A DNA stretch of 64,000 bases from assembly GCA_039881145.1 (NCBI GenBank), contig JAYKKI010000008.1, forward strand, positions 29,680,501 through 29,744,500, in the 5' to 3' direction. Under the pieces are notes generated by a model that saw only the letters and a program-made list of their open reading frames with translations, did no database searches and was not told where the DNA came from. The DNA is from Druceiella hillmani. Its lineage: Eukaryota; Arthropoda; Insecta; Lepidoptera; Hepialidae. This document shows positions 46,674 to 59,175 of this stretch, in pieces (position 1 is the first letter of the stretch; each line of letters begins with the position of its first letter). Both the position numbers and the translations under genes were made by a program.

Positions 46674-49600
46674 TGGAAATGATAGCATTAACATATTGGC
46701 ATATAAAAATATTTTCGTAAAAAAACGCCATTGCATTGTTTATAAACGTCTATATCAATATATTAAATAAATTTGTAAACTCGTAAAACCTATGGTATAA
46801 ATTTGCATTTACGTAAATTACACGCTTTTTGCTTTAAATATCAAAAACGGGACTTTAATATTTTATACATCCATATAAAGTAAATTAAGTGAAAACAAAA
46901 ATGGTACAAATAAAAGAAATAAATAAAAAAATATAAAAATTGTGTGTACGCGTATTAGAAGTTATACTTCTTTGGTATAATACAAGAATAACTTTATTTA
47001 ACACGCAAATAATTAATGGAAATAGAATAATAAAAGGACTGGAATAAATTTTAAAAATTAAAATGTGCACAATTAATTGTTAAATATTCTAAATAAATCT
47101 AGATAAAGTTTAATTGAAAATACAAATAAATGAATATGCTGAAAATTTATTGCAGTTGATTAATTCTAAGTATTTAACAAATGATAAAGTAATTATTTAT
47201 AATTTATAATGCAAATAAATACATACCGAAACTTGACTTAACTTAGAAAAATATACTTAAAATTTGTTTTGTAGAACTTTTTTTATCACGGATATTCACA
47301 ATAAATAAATTTTTTTTATTATATGGACCAATATTAAATATCAATTCATAAAAAAAATATTTAAAAGCACAGATATAACTTAGGTTTGTATGAATATAAA
47401 ACACGTGTTGTGTATTTACAAATACCTCAATAACTATTAGGTATGAATTTAGTATAAGTCACTACACGCAAATAAATATATGTTTAGTGAGCGACTTCAT
47501 CCTGTCGATTTATGTTGCATCGTGCGCGTGCATAATAAAATTTAACTTTCATCACTTTTTCATAACGCATCTAAAGAAGTATAAATTCAAAAACGGGCGT
47601 AGAATAGGTGAAAGATTATTTAAAACATAGTACATCCCTTTGAACAGTCATAAAAATGGAAAAGTGGACCAAATATGAAAATAAGAACGAGGTTGAATTA
47701 TATTATAGAAGAATGAATATTCTATAATTGCTCATTATTCTCCTTAGGGAAGAGGGTGAAAACTTCTGATCTGCTGTTTTCACTACCTACTTCATTGATT
47801 TTCTAACAGGTATATAGGCGTACACTCATTTTCTTATTATATAGATATGTGTACATACCTATACTATACTATATTAATTATATTTATCCATCATCTTTCA
47901 AACTTTTGTCCACGGCTTTAAGAAGAGAGTTTAGTAAACTACTCATTAACGTAACCCAATTATATTTAGCTTAAATTAAAGATTATTTTTATAAAAAAAT
48001 TCCAATTGAGGCATTAATGTACTAATTATAAACAAACAATCAGACGGACTGACAGAAAAACAAACTGTCTTGTATTAAATACATGTCATCAATAGAGAAT
48101 TCAAAAGCATAAAAAACTTACTACATTGCTCACTAATATATATAGGATACATCCAATATATATTTTTTTCAAGCGGTAGTTCATGTGTTTCAAAAATTTT
48201 GTTCAACGAGTTCAGTAAGCGTCACAAAAAATGTGACAAAAGTATAATAAAGGGGTGGGGGTGGAGCATTTCTCTACAGTCTCGCGTTAGTACGATGTGC
48301 GCGTTCTTTATGTCCAATTTGATTGCACGTTTTGTGTGGCAAAATAAAATATCAAGTGAACAATCGATAAACATTTTCGTGTATAACGTTGGTGACATTG
48401 TAACATATTAGTAGATGCTACGAAAGATCGAGCCGGATTAGTGTTTTAAAAGTTTCATACCCCCAAGTCGGTATCGAAATTCTTATTACTTGTCATTTAT
48501 CTTAATTACTCAATATTTGCCTGCCTGTTTGTCTATCGTAGATTCATAACTTCAGGTAGCTTAATATAAACTTACTAAATTTGATAGATATACTGATAGG
48601 TAGACCTTGTTTGTCTGCAGATAATTAAATTTGGTAAAAATTTTAAAAAATTGTCGAAAAGCAAAAATAAAAAACTAGGCCAGGGAGCAAAACGTGAGAA
48701 TTATTATCAAAGACAATAATATGGAAATAAAAATTGCAGTAAAACTATTTTCATGTGTAAGAAACTTTTATAACAAGAGTTAAAAATAATAAAAGCTTTT
48801 TCCTATTCAATTTCAACCTGTAAAATGTTTGTTACAAGCTCAGGTTTTTCTACATAATGAAACCACTGAATTTATATTGGCTAAGTTGAGAACAGAAAAC
48901 CTCAATAAGCGAGTTCTCATCGCATTTCATCTCTTTTTATTTTAATACTCTACAACATATGAAAAAACCAGATAATAGTTGCGAGAGAAACAATATTGAA
49001 GAAAGCTCGATTTAATGCAGTGAAGTTTCAATTCTGTTCCAACTAACTTTTTATTGCCATCGCAGGCTATTTTATTACCAGTTAAGAATTCCTATTTATT
49101 TTTGTAATAAGCTTATTAAGCTTTTAATGCTCGGATATTTTATACCAACGTCATATTTAAACTATCACTAGTCGCCATCGATTTAATTCCGAAAGACATC
49201 GATCGATTCAGTCGATTGACTACGCCGCCCACGCCGATCAAGATTACTCAAACTTTCTCCTTTATTATCGCCTGTCAACTAGTTCCCGAGTATTGAAATT
49301 CCAGCAATTCCAATTAAAGAAATTGGTAAATGAGCTGTCTTTAGCCATTATTATATGATGAGATATATTAAAATAAATCCTGTCGAAAGAACGTGTCTCT
49401 CAAACACTTTATTTAATTTTTATTTCCGTAATTAATTAATCTTTTAGATAATAACCACCGATTTATTAACTTCACTTCTTTATTTATATGTTTCTTTAGT
49501 TTAATAAATCTTAAAATAGATTTTCCAGCTACTTCCACATAATCGATTGATTTCAAATTAAGCAAGTGGGCATAGTTCAAGCAAGGTTACAAAGGTGCAT

Positions 49601-49980
49601 TTGTCTAACTGTCTAAATTATAATTTATAACATTTTTAGTTTCATAGATTTTGATTTCAAGATACGTACCAACTGATGAGGAGTAAACAATTTTTATCAA
49701 ATTAATTTACCCAATCATAAAAATTAAAACTTAACGTAATAACAAAGAATACTGAATTGTGACGTCATTTTTAGGAATAATGATTGTACTCTACGAGATC
49801 GAATGACATAAGGAAACATTCCTTGCCTCTTACTATGTATCTAGATTGATAATTACCAGATTATATCACTTCAACATATCACCAAACTGTATATAAGTAC
49901 GGAGTATCGCATATAAACGAGTTGCATACAGACATACAATATCCTTGTTCCCAGATACTAGATAGTACCTACCTATGCAT
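46674..49980. other. AT-rich non-coding stretch
   Basis: No gene found. At 48195-48340 a less AT-rich segment (GCGTCACAAAAAATGTGAC, GGGGTGGGGGTGG, TCTCGCGTTAGTACGATG) with a 70-codon plus-strand frame looks like an old interspersed repeat, family unknown. A small ATCGAT-rich patch lies at 49182-49245. Confidence 0.4.
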
Positions 49981-49984
49981 ACTC

Positions 49985-50130
49985 ACGGTGGTCCCGCTTC
50001 GTGATACGTCGATAAACAGGCTCGCTCGTGACGAGACGTCGATATCGACGTCAGCGAGACGCGTTATCGAGCGTCGATGATCAATGATCGGTATCGCCGT
50101 ACGGAGACGCCAGCGGGTACTTCAATTAGG
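49985..50130. promoter_or_regulatory. GC-rich island 8 with nested palindrome
   Basis: GACGTCGATATCGACGTC (50035-50052) is an 18-bp perfect palindrome nested within an outer CTCGCT/AGCGAG stem. GTCGAT/ATCGAC words recur through the block (ACGTCGATAAAC, GAGCGTCGATGATC). Such ATCGAT-rich, dyad-bearing DNA can bind insulator- or DREF-like factors in insects; that is inference. Confidence 0.35.
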
Positions 50131-50302
50131 CGAATGGATACGGACGTACGTTAGATTTATTGTTAAGACCCTTTGTGTCGGTTGTCTTCCTATCTGTTTA
50201 TGTATTTGTTCCATTCATTTATACATTTTCGGTCTTAATAGTTTTCATCATTCGATTTTTGTTTAAAATATTTCCTCCAAAATGAATTTTTTGTTTTACA
50301 GT

Positions 50303-50305
50303 GTG

Positions 50306-50357
<52 letters not shown>
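50303..50357 (+). repeat. TA microsatellite
   Basis: About 50 bp of TA preceded by GTGTGTATGT. Confidence 0.95.
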
Positions 50358-50358
<1 letters not shown>

Positions 50359-50377
50359 TATACATATTATACCTTAG

Positions 50378-50460
50378 ACATATATGACTTATTTATTTCA
50401 ACACTTACGAGCAGAATTTAATTCTGCTCGTAAGTGTTGAAATGAATAAGTCATATATGT
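50378..50460. repeat. Near-perfect palindrome, 41-bp arms, 1-nt loop
   Basis: 50378-50418 pairs with 50420-50460 with one mismatch and a single-base centre (GAATTTAATTC). It lies 20 bp after a TA tract. Such a tight centre is unusual for a transposon and suggests a fold-back event. Confidence 0.9.
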
Positions 50461-50511
50461 GTAATTTATAGTGGAATATCTGGCATTGCTCCCACTGATT
50501 CTCGGTGATGA

Positions 50512-50554
50512 CTCGGTTAGACGATCTCATTCCAAATGAGATCGTCTAACCGAG
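50512..50554. repeat. Perfect palindrome, 20-bp arms, 3-nt loop
   Basis: CTCGGTTAGACGATCTCATT, loop CCA, then the exact reverse complement. Confidence 0.9.
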
Positions 50555-51361
50555 AAAACCAGCGAATTTTAAATTTTGCCCAAACTTAGTGAGAATTTTC
50601 GTTAGAGTCCCAAAGAAGGAAATCTAGCATCAGTTAATTTTCGCATACGCCAGTCCCCGCTTACAAAGTAAGGTGTGAACACACAAAAGATGAAAATAAC
50701 GAAACGAGCATTACAAATTTTTAAAGTTCTAGGTAGGGACTAAATATCTTGTAAATTTCATATTTTTATCTCGTAGCCAACACATTAATTGTATAGCCTA
50801 AACAATACGTTTTTCCAAAATTCCAAACACAGATTTTTTTATAAAGAATAGGCCGAATGAGTCAAAGGCCGAATGAGAAAAAGCTTAGCTATTTGCATTG
50901 TACAGTCGAGTAACTGGAGCCAGTTAAAAATGACGATAAATAAGTAAAATACACATATTTTTTTGTTAATAAAATCAGTAAAATACCGTGTTATTTTTCA
51001 GGAGTATTAATAATGTAAATTTAAATTTTTATGCACAAAAACTAATGTCTTTCAGCTTTAAAATGTCATGTCAATTGTGTAGATATCTTTAATTGAAAAA
51101 TTTTAACAGCTAAAAATATTAAAGTATAAAAATGACGTTTTTAAATGTTTTAATTCGAATCAGCGAGGACTGGCGCATGCGGAAATGAAATGACGCTGGA
51201 TATGCTTTTTGAGATCCTAAAGATGATTTTTATAAAGTTTGAGCAAAATCAAAAACGATACAGCAACGAATTCTTTTTTAGACAATTTCATACGGAATGA
51301 CTTCACTGGGTTATGTAATGAGTAAATTTTTAACAAAATTCCAAACAATTACTGTTTTTCT
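50555..51361. other. AT-rich non-coding stretch
   Basis: Nothing recognised. Confidence 0.4.
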
Positions 51362-51421
51362 CTGATAAATTTCATATTTCTTTCAAAAATATTTTATTGA
51401 AAGAAATATGAAATTTATCAG
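51362..51421. repeat. Perfect palindrome, 25-bp arms
   Basis: 51362-51386 (CTGATAAATTTCATATTTCT...) pairs perfectly with 51397-51421 around a 10-nt loop. It runs almost directly into a TA tract at 51427. Confidence 0.9.
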
Positions 51422-51423
51422 GT

Positions 51424-51426
<3 letters not shown>

Positions 51427-51485
<59 letters not shown>

Positions 51486-51486
51486 T
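51427..51486 (+). repeat. TA microsatellite between GGTACAAT words
   Basis: About 55 bp of TA. GGTACAAT occurs just before (51421) and just after (51491) the tract, so the tract may lie between two copies of a duplicated 8-mer. Confidence 0.9.
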
Positions 51487-51856
51487 ACTAGGTACAATTA
51501 TGATAGAAAATGTAATTTACAATTCGCGCAACGAAAGGCAACAACAGTTTATTTTGCAGCTTAGAAACTGGAAATCAGGAAATTCCATACCTCTTTGCGA
51601 ACTCTCTAGCGAAACTCGGTCAAAAGTTATTCGGTAGATCTCTAGATCTGACCAAACAAGGAGACTGTTGAGCACACATAGTAAACATAAAAGGTATGTA
51701 AAAAATTAAGAAAAAATAGATACAGAAGTGCGTTAATAAATTCTATATAATAGTTGCTAGTTTAATATGATAGGAACTAATAATCTTTATTTTCCTGGTA
51801 TTTTTTTCTTATTCACACAATTATTTTTAAAATACTTCAAGTCTCCAATATTAAAC

Positions 51857-51857
51857 A

Positions 51858-51916
<59 letters not shown>

Positions 51917-51918
51917 GT

Positions 51919-51972
<54 letters not shown>
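51857..51972 (+). repeat. Long TA microsatellite
   Basis: About 110 bp of TA with central GTATATATGTATACATA interruptions, giving a self-complementary tract. Confidence 0.95.
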
Positions 51973-51973
<1 letters not shown>

Positions 51974-53340
51974 AAAATTGACCGTTAAAAAGTTAGCCCT
52001 TCATAAAATAAGATTTATCCTTTTCTGATTTACAGATCAACAGAGATTGTGTGACGATGAAACAACTGAAACCCACCCTTATGTATTGTAAGATTCTACC
52101 ATTCATAATTAATATAATAATTATAAACATGTACACGTTAAATATAATCTTAGCATATTAATGATGTAATAAACATCTCTATCTATAAATAATGGAAATA
52201 TATGCTTAATGAAGACACTGGACTTATAATATATAGTTTTATGGGGACAGAAGAAATTACTGTACCAAGGCTATGTTATACTACGGTTGGGTGGTTTCTT
52301 GTGATATTCAGTCAACTCCACTCCATTTTTTAATGTACGGCGCGCCTTGTTTTATTTACATTTAACTATATCTGCTCTAAATCTTATATCACAATACGGT
52401 TATAGCTTTTATGTACGTTATTCTGAAATAAGTAATACTGTCATCATTAATTCATTATTTTTAAAAAAATCCACTTCTCCTTTTTTGCTATCTATCTATT
52501 TTTTTCCGTTTTAAGCAATTGAATTAAAAAGTTCTTATTTGTTTATTAACGCGTTCAATGCAAAAGATAATTTTGTGCTTTCTGTGACATACCAACACTA
52601 AGAAGGATTTACCTTTACAATTCTTTTCATTATTTCGATATGCGATATTCTCGACTCAGCCTGCTTATTAGAGAATTTACCCCGGAGGGTGAGAACGTGA
52701 TTGACCCCGAAGAGTGAGACGCAATTTTAGACCAAAAAACCGACATACCTACGTAATAGGGAATCAACTATACGCACCACCCGCGACCATAAAGTGGTTA
52801 CTTATGTTATGGTATATTCAATTTTTTTTTTCATCAATAATTCGCAATCAATTAGGATGCTAATTTTAACACTTGTTGCATTACGTTCAGCTGTAGGGGT
52901 TGCTTTCGTTGTCCACCATCTGTGTAAGTACTTAGATTTCTAAGCTTGTAACAAAGTTTGATGTAAATCAATAAAATAGAAAATATATCATTTAAACTTA
53001 TAAATTAATAACACTTCAAAATAGCTACCTATAAATCCAATTGTACATTTTACCTACACAAATTCACATTGAAAAGCCCACCGCAGTAGACTTCACCGTA
53101 CACCTTAAACTACATATATTTGCTTATAAAATCAAATGAGTACACTAATTACGCTGAGTGATTGTATACAGAAGTCGAGGACACAACAGGCGCGATCGTA
53201 AAACGCAGACCGAGTTAGTCCGATCTTTATGGCGTTTTTGTGACGGAGCAGCTCTGAATACCAATAGAAATAATTTAAGAAAGGTATGATCGTAAAGGGG
53301 GCTATTGGGGGCAATTACACACGCGAAATATCACGTAAGT
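51973..53340. other. AT-rich stretch with two mixed-composition patches
   Basis: 52670-52800 (ACCCCGGAGGGTGAGAACG, ACCCGCGACC) and 53140-53340 (ACAGGCGCGATCG, CACGCGAAATATCACG) are less AT-rich. No gene or family identified. Confidence 0.35.
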
Positions 53341-53344
53341 GTAC

Positions 53345-53420
53345 TAATAAGCGGTGGCGGGCACCTCGATGGCTAAGTAGGTGGCATCGCTTATGTCCGG
53401 GGCGAGGTTCTACGAATATT
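53345..53420 (+). repeat. tRNA-like SINE head or tRNA-derived fragment
   Basis: TGGCTAAGTAGG (53371-53382) fits the polymerase III A box TRGCNNAGYNGG. GAGGTTCTACGAA, about 30 bp further on, is a weakened B box. The stretch between (TGGCATCGCTTATGTCCGGGG) resembles the tRNA-related region of lepidopteran SINEs. It does not fold as an intact tRNA and no tail was found. Confidence 0.45.
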
Positions 53421-54080
53421 TTATGTATTGGAAGAAGGTACAAGTAAGTATAAACTTGAACTGATTCGCAGTTCAGAGGTAGCAGTGTTTAGTGTTTATG
53501 TAAATTTTATTATGCAGAAAACACTGTGACCACAGATAGCATCTTATGTAGTTAAGTATTGAATCACGCAAATTGGCTTGAATCTATTAGCTACTTGTTT
53601 AATATAATAATAATAATAAATAGTCTTTCTTTGCTTTCTGTTACTAAATACTAAAATATTTTAGAAAAAGTATAGTCAACTATTTTAAAATAATAATAAT
53701 AAAATAATATAAAACAATTCCATATTATTTTAAAACGTATTCTCCAATATAAGTATATGAAACCAACATTAAGTATATAAGTGGTTATATTGTAACTTTT
53801 ATAGAATTTTTAATTTTAAGTTCTTCATTTCTAAAAATTGTAATTAAATAGTTATTTTATTTTCTTAAATCGTGATAACAATTATCTGTTCCCAATTTCT
53901 GAATGGGAATAATTGCACTAAATTTTCGTCGATTACATCTGGCTGAAAGCTCAAATTCAAATCAAATTTGAAAGCTTCTCTCTATTGAATGTAGAATAAC
54001 CATCAACAATTTCATTTTCGTCCTGTAATTAAGAATTTCTAATAACCATTGTCTACCGTAAACACTGATTAAATAGTATT
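53421..54080. other. AT-rich non-coding stretch
   Basis: Includes short AAT-type runs at 53606-53618 and 53689-53702. No gene. Confidence 0.4.
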
Positions 54081-54088
54081 ATGTAACT

Positions 54089-55632
54089 CAGTGGCGTGCA
54101 GTACTTTTTGTGTAAGGCAAGCTACTAAGAGTGAGACATCTTATTTAAGTTCTTACCGATCTAATTTTTAAAATCGTATGCTTTTTGCTTCACTTTCTCA
54201 CTAATTCAACATTTTTGATGATCGAAGCCCAAAAACTATACTGCATAAATACATATGTCGCTGTTTAATTGTGAACCAACCAAACACGTCAAGGATCACA
54301 ACATCCATGCATCGCATTAATGTGTAATGAATTATTTTTCTATATATCCTGCTATAATGCTATTTCTCAGAATTTGTTAAATTACTTAAATCGGAACAAA
54401 TGCAGTTTAACATCAATGACATTTCACTGTTTATTAGTTATTAAAATATAGAACATTAAAAACCATATATTTATCAAAAGTAATTTTCTCTGAGAAATAT
54501 TTATCAAATCTATTTTTGTTATGAAATGATTGCGAACGAAAATTAGCAAAAATGATTTTCATTCGCGATCACTTCATAACAAAAAATTGATTTCAACAAC
54601 AATTTCTCATACACACTTTAATATTTTTTCCACGTAACTAATTGCTATTTATATGAAAAGAAAGTAATTCCAAATTTTAAATAAGCAAGAAGGATTGTGT
54701 ACAGAGAGGTTATAAATTTAATTTTTGGCAAGTCCATTATAATAAAGGTAGTTTTCAAATAGACTTTTTTTATTAAAATCATTGGCAGTATGTTTTTATT
54801 AAATACATTGTTTTCTATTAATATTCTTTCATTTATAGAAATAAAATGAAATTTTCGTCAAAGCCGGCTCAATATTTTATTCAAAATAAGTACAAGTCCC
54901 GATTAACCGCAAATATTGATAGCATACAATACATCTACTAAGAACATGTAGTTTTAAAATTAGCTTCAGTCTACCATTCAGAATTATATCATTTTTTTAA
55001 CAAAATATAAATTAGAAAATCTCACCTATATGACAAAATACACTACACCGTTTTAAACTGCCCTGACGAAAATACACAATAATACATTATTAAAATGAAT
55101 ACAAACAGAGAACGGGCATAACAATAACTAGTTCCACGAATTAAATTCACCGACAAAATATAACAGGTGTACTTATAAAATAAAAAACTAGAAATTTTCC
55201 CAAAAATTACTACATTAAAATTTGTTTACTTCAGGTAACATTTAACAGTTTGCAGATCTTTACACAGTGATTTTATGTGCGTGTTATTTCACTCTGAATA
55301 TAGCCAACGGTAAGTTAGCAATTTACAGCTTAATTTTCTCTATAAATTGGCACTTGAAATGACGTTATCAATTTTAGTTTTTTATAGAAAACTTTAGCAT
55401 CGTGAAGTTTTTTGAAATTTGATAGGCGTGAAGTTTGTACATTTCATTTATTATACAAACTGGTATTGCTCAATTTTTGCGATTGGGCGACATATCATAC
55501 ATTAAATTTCAGACTTCGCTTGCATAGCTTAAATTAAATATGTTTAAATTTTCATAATCATGTGATGTATATAGGTCAGATAGTCAAAGCAAGCTACGTG
55601 TAATTGCTTATAAGACATTGGCATCGCCACTG
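54089..55632. mobile_element. Possible hAT-like non-autonomous element
   Basis: The left end is CAGTGGCGTGCAG and the right end, read inward, is CAGTGGCGATGCC, sharing the first 8 bases. Flanking octamers are ATGTAACT (54081-54088) and ATGTCGCT (55633-55640), 6 of 8 identical. The 1,544-bp interior has no open frame of note. An old, degraded hAT-type insertion is the simplest reading, but the short terminal match leaves room for coincidence. Confidence 0.4.
54506..54593. repeat. Imperfect palindrome, ~40-bp arms
   Basis: 54506-54544 pairs with 54551-54593 with several mismatches (TTTTTGTTATGAARTGATYGCGAA). The loop is about 6 nt. It lies inside the possible hAT-like element. Confidence 0.75.
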
Positions 55633-55639
55633 ATGTCGC

Positions 55640-56496
55640 TAAAAAGAAGTTAAATTGAATATAAATATTTACATGACTGACACATATTTACACATACTTT
55701 AAGATTTTCTATTTAATACTTGAGGTAATATTACAGTTAAATTTTTAGATCCCCACTAAATTTTGTTTAGTCTCTTATAGTTTTAAAGTATAAAAACACA
55801 TGAAAAAAGATACTCCTTATTACAATTCTCTAACCAAGAACTCTTGAATAATTAAGAGTTTTCAAAAGTTTTCCCTTTTAAATAATCGTTTTTCTGAATT
55901 GTTATTTTAGATTCAAAATCTATTATTATTATTAAATGTCGGTCAATTATATTTTTTCGAAATTGTATATTGAGCATGCTAAGTAAATATATTTTGTATC
56001 GACATACAAACGTGGATATAAAAAATACATTAATAAAATCAATACTTCAAAATATCAAGGTTTCTTGTTTTATAAGATTTTTTTTAAACATAGTTACCAG
56101 ATCTAGTCAACAAAAAAAAATGTCAGGCAAGGTTTGATCAAATATATTTTGTCAACTTGAAATGTAAGTATTTGAATTCACTTTTTTATACTATTAATAT
56201 TTCTTATTCCGGAAGTTTTCCTATATCCACGCTTTTAACAGTTTTCTAAAACCCAATATATACTAACAAGCAAGAACCTGCGTGTCTGGTGAGTACTTGG
56301 ATAGTCATAAAAACAGTCATATCGTTATTATAGTCGAAACGATAATAATTGTTATAATTAAGTGTTCGGATGAAGGCGTCAATCGTGAACCTTTGTAATG
56401 ATAAGATAATTAAGTTTAAATAACCGCGAAGATAAACACTTATGAGGTCTCAATCATTACCTCCACAAGTTATTTTAAGAAGGCCTTATCTCCCAT
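55640..56496. other. AT-rich non-coding stretch
   Basis: Nothing recognised. Confidence 0.4.
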
Positions 56497-56765
56497 AGGT
56501 ATTTATTTACGATGAATTCTATGGTATCGTAGGTATTTATTTACGATGGATTCTATGGTATCATAGGTATTTATTTACGATGGATTCTATGGTATCGTAG
56601 GTATTTATTTACGATGGATTCTATGGTATCGTAGGTATTTATTTACGATGGATTCTATGGTATCATAGGTATTTATTTACGATGGATTCTATGGTATCAT
56701 AGGTATTTATTTACGATGAATTCTATGGTATTATAGGTATTTATTTACGATGGATTCTAAAGAAA
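56497..56765 (+). repeat. 34-bp tandem array, ~8 units
   Basis: AGGTATTTATTTACGATG units begin at 56497, 56531, 56565, 56599, 56633, 56667, 56701 and 56735, each ending TTCTATGGTATCRT. The units differ at only one or two positions (GAATTC/GGATTC and CGT/CAT), so the array is recent or homogenised. Confidence 0.97.
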
Positions 56766-58600
56766 GTATGGATTCTATTGAAACATAAAAATTATAAGAA
56801 GAATGTTTATTCTGATAAAGATTTTAAATTATTCTTATCTATAAACTACATTCACGTGCGTACAGATCAATATTTAAATGTAAAACTAGAGATCGACCAG
56901 CGTGTTTTATTAAAGTTTTATCAAATTATGCAAAACATATTTCAATTTTGTTTTGTATTATTAATATTACATTATTCTTAATTTTCATTACATTATTCAG
57001 CTCTGTTGACACGTAATTCCTCATCTTGTAATTTTTTCCTGTACGATTTTTATCTTCAGAAGCACTATCGCATTTACGTGTTTGGATAATTTGCTGTACA
57101 ATTTGACTTTTTCCAGTTCTCTATTTTATGAAATACCTGTTATTAAGATCTGAATAATTTCATGTACAGAGAGAAGATGTATGAAAATGCACCTACGTAG
57201 AGAAGATGTATGAAAATGTACTTCAACTAAAAACTGACTAAATTATATCTCCAGCTCCTTAGTTAATACGTAATAATATATTTTCCAAGACATTAATTCG
57301 AATATCTAATCCGAATATTCTCTAATCTCAAAATAGTCGGTATTGTGTAATAGTCCAAATCCATGAAAAGGGGTATTTTTGCCTACATGGAAAAAAACGG
57401 TCTGAGAAATTAATATTATTTATGAAAATTAAAGCCGATTCATCGTTTACTGAATAAATATTTCTATGAGTATGTATTCAATAAAAACTTGAATTTTAAA
57501 TATATTAAAAATTCAGTAGTTCAAAATGAAATAAACTAATTAATCGTTCGTTCGAATTATATTGCAATACGACTACTCGAAGCGAGATCTATAGGATGCG
57601 AACCAATAAATAATTGATCGAAATATGTTTGCACTCTCCATATAAAAATGACCATTTTATTGATAACTCAGTATTTTATCCAAACCCCGGTATAAATCTT
57701 GAATCACCTTAATAAATAATTAATATTCCAACATCTCTTAAACCCCAGATTTCAGGATTACTTACACTAGCTATAACATAAAATTTCTTTCCCTGAAATG
57801 GTACTGCTAATCCACGTTATAGTGAGTACAATTTTAAATTGTAAAATTAAAACAATGAAGTTTTGTTTCGTGATATGAATATTAATGACCCGCTCAATCC
57901 CAATTCTACGTAACGTAGTTATAATTTTTCATAAAATTATTAAAAAATTATTTACAGATAATTAAAAGAAATCTCATAAAATTTCACTCAATATTCTACT
58001 GAATATGTCAGTATGGAGACGTTTCTCTAGAGATTTCACAATTTCCACTCCGCTTTGTAGCAAGATACAGACTTATAATGGTTAAGTCAACGATCGACTT
58101 AACTCCAAGCTACAACCAACCTTCCACACTTAAATGATTATCTCGAACTCTAAACAGTTGATGCAGTAAACCATATGTACTTATTCCAACAACCGAGATT
58201 GCTACACTCGTATCATCTACTTATGGTCCGTCAGATCCAGTTCGCCACGAACCACGATACTTCAATGGTTATACTAAAATCTTAAAGCAATGATTAAAGT
58301 TAAATAGCAATTATTTTGTTAAATATTTAAATTATTTCAAACCATGCGTTAAATTTAATAAAACTTTACATAGGAAAATTCAAACAGTAGAAGGTTGTAA
58401 AAGGTGAAACGTTAAATCCGTAAAATCATCGTAGGTACTTCGAAATCCTGAGAAATGGTTGCTATTTTTTTTCTTTTTCACTAGAATAAACACACACGTC
58501 GCCTTCCCTTTTCTGAAATTTTCACAGTGTGATTATAAATGTGCGACTTTAACGATAAGTAGTATTAGAAATTAATTCATTATTTATCAAACTTACTGCA
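56766..58600. other. AT-rich non-coding stretch with a small duplication
   Basis: AGAGAAGATGTATGAAAATG is repeated at 57170 and 57199 (29-bp period). A mixed-composition patch lies at 58190-58262. No gene seen. Confidence 0.45.
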
Positions 58601-58618
58601 AGCTTAGAAAACTAAATA

Positions 58619-59175
58619 TACAATGGCGGACTTATTGCTATAAGAACAATGTCTTACAGCCAAATACAATGAATTAAAGGAGAAGAGTAAATGCGGTGGC
58701 AGACTGTTAATAATGTTTAACGCTACTTAATTATACTTTAATATAAAGTAGATAATAAAGTACAAAACAAAAGCAAACCGACATTTCGGGGGTAGAGAAG
58801 GATGAAACTGAATTATAGAAGGCATTACAATCTGCCGTTCATGGCAAATAACATAATTTCCGAGGGGGTAATTTGTATATAGGTGGTCAGTTCATTCCAC
58901 AATCGAGCAGAATATACATCGAAGGATTTTCCATAAAATTCAGTTCTATGCTGAGGGATTAGGAGGGTATACTTGTTTTTCGATTGTAGTTCGAGGTCGT
59001 AAGGTATTGGAATCTGGAGAGTAAATTTCATTTACATTAGCATAACACACGTTTCCATAATCAAGAATAGGCAAAAGTAAAGTTTGACAAATATGTACTT
59101 TAGTTTGAAATTGAAGAAAATTTTGAAGACGTTTGAGAGTGTATTTTGAAGAAAATCTTACGACTAACAAAATTT
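58619..59175 (-). mobile_element. 5'-truncated jockey/CR1-type LINE
   Basis: A decayed ORF2 end (58825-59170) is followed on the minus strand by a 3' UTR whose last recognisable part, 58619-58661, matches the tail of the SINE at 37611-37654. The 5' end is lost near 59175, and the coding part is internally deleted. This is a typical dead-on-arrival LINE copy. Confidence 0.7.
58825..59170 (-). pseudogene. LINE reverse-transcriptase C-terminal remnant
   Basis: The first frame reads LKRLQNFLQFQTKVHICQTL then LLPILDYGNVCYANV, matching the region after the reverse-transcriptase core in jockey/CR1-type LINEs. A second frame then reads PYDLELQSKNKYTLLIP and HRTEFYGKSFDVYSARLWNE, matching the conserved RxWNxLP end of the same proteins. 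In intact relatives these blocks are separated by some 60-100 residues; here they abut through a deletion and frame change near 59010-59030. The protein ends at a stop at 58825. The catalytic FADD region is absent, so there is no activity. Confidence 0.75.

Noticed and set aside
52551..52575. TTAACGCGTTCAATGC as a second piggyBac end
   Set aside because: No matching inverted end with TTAA was found downstream or upstream.
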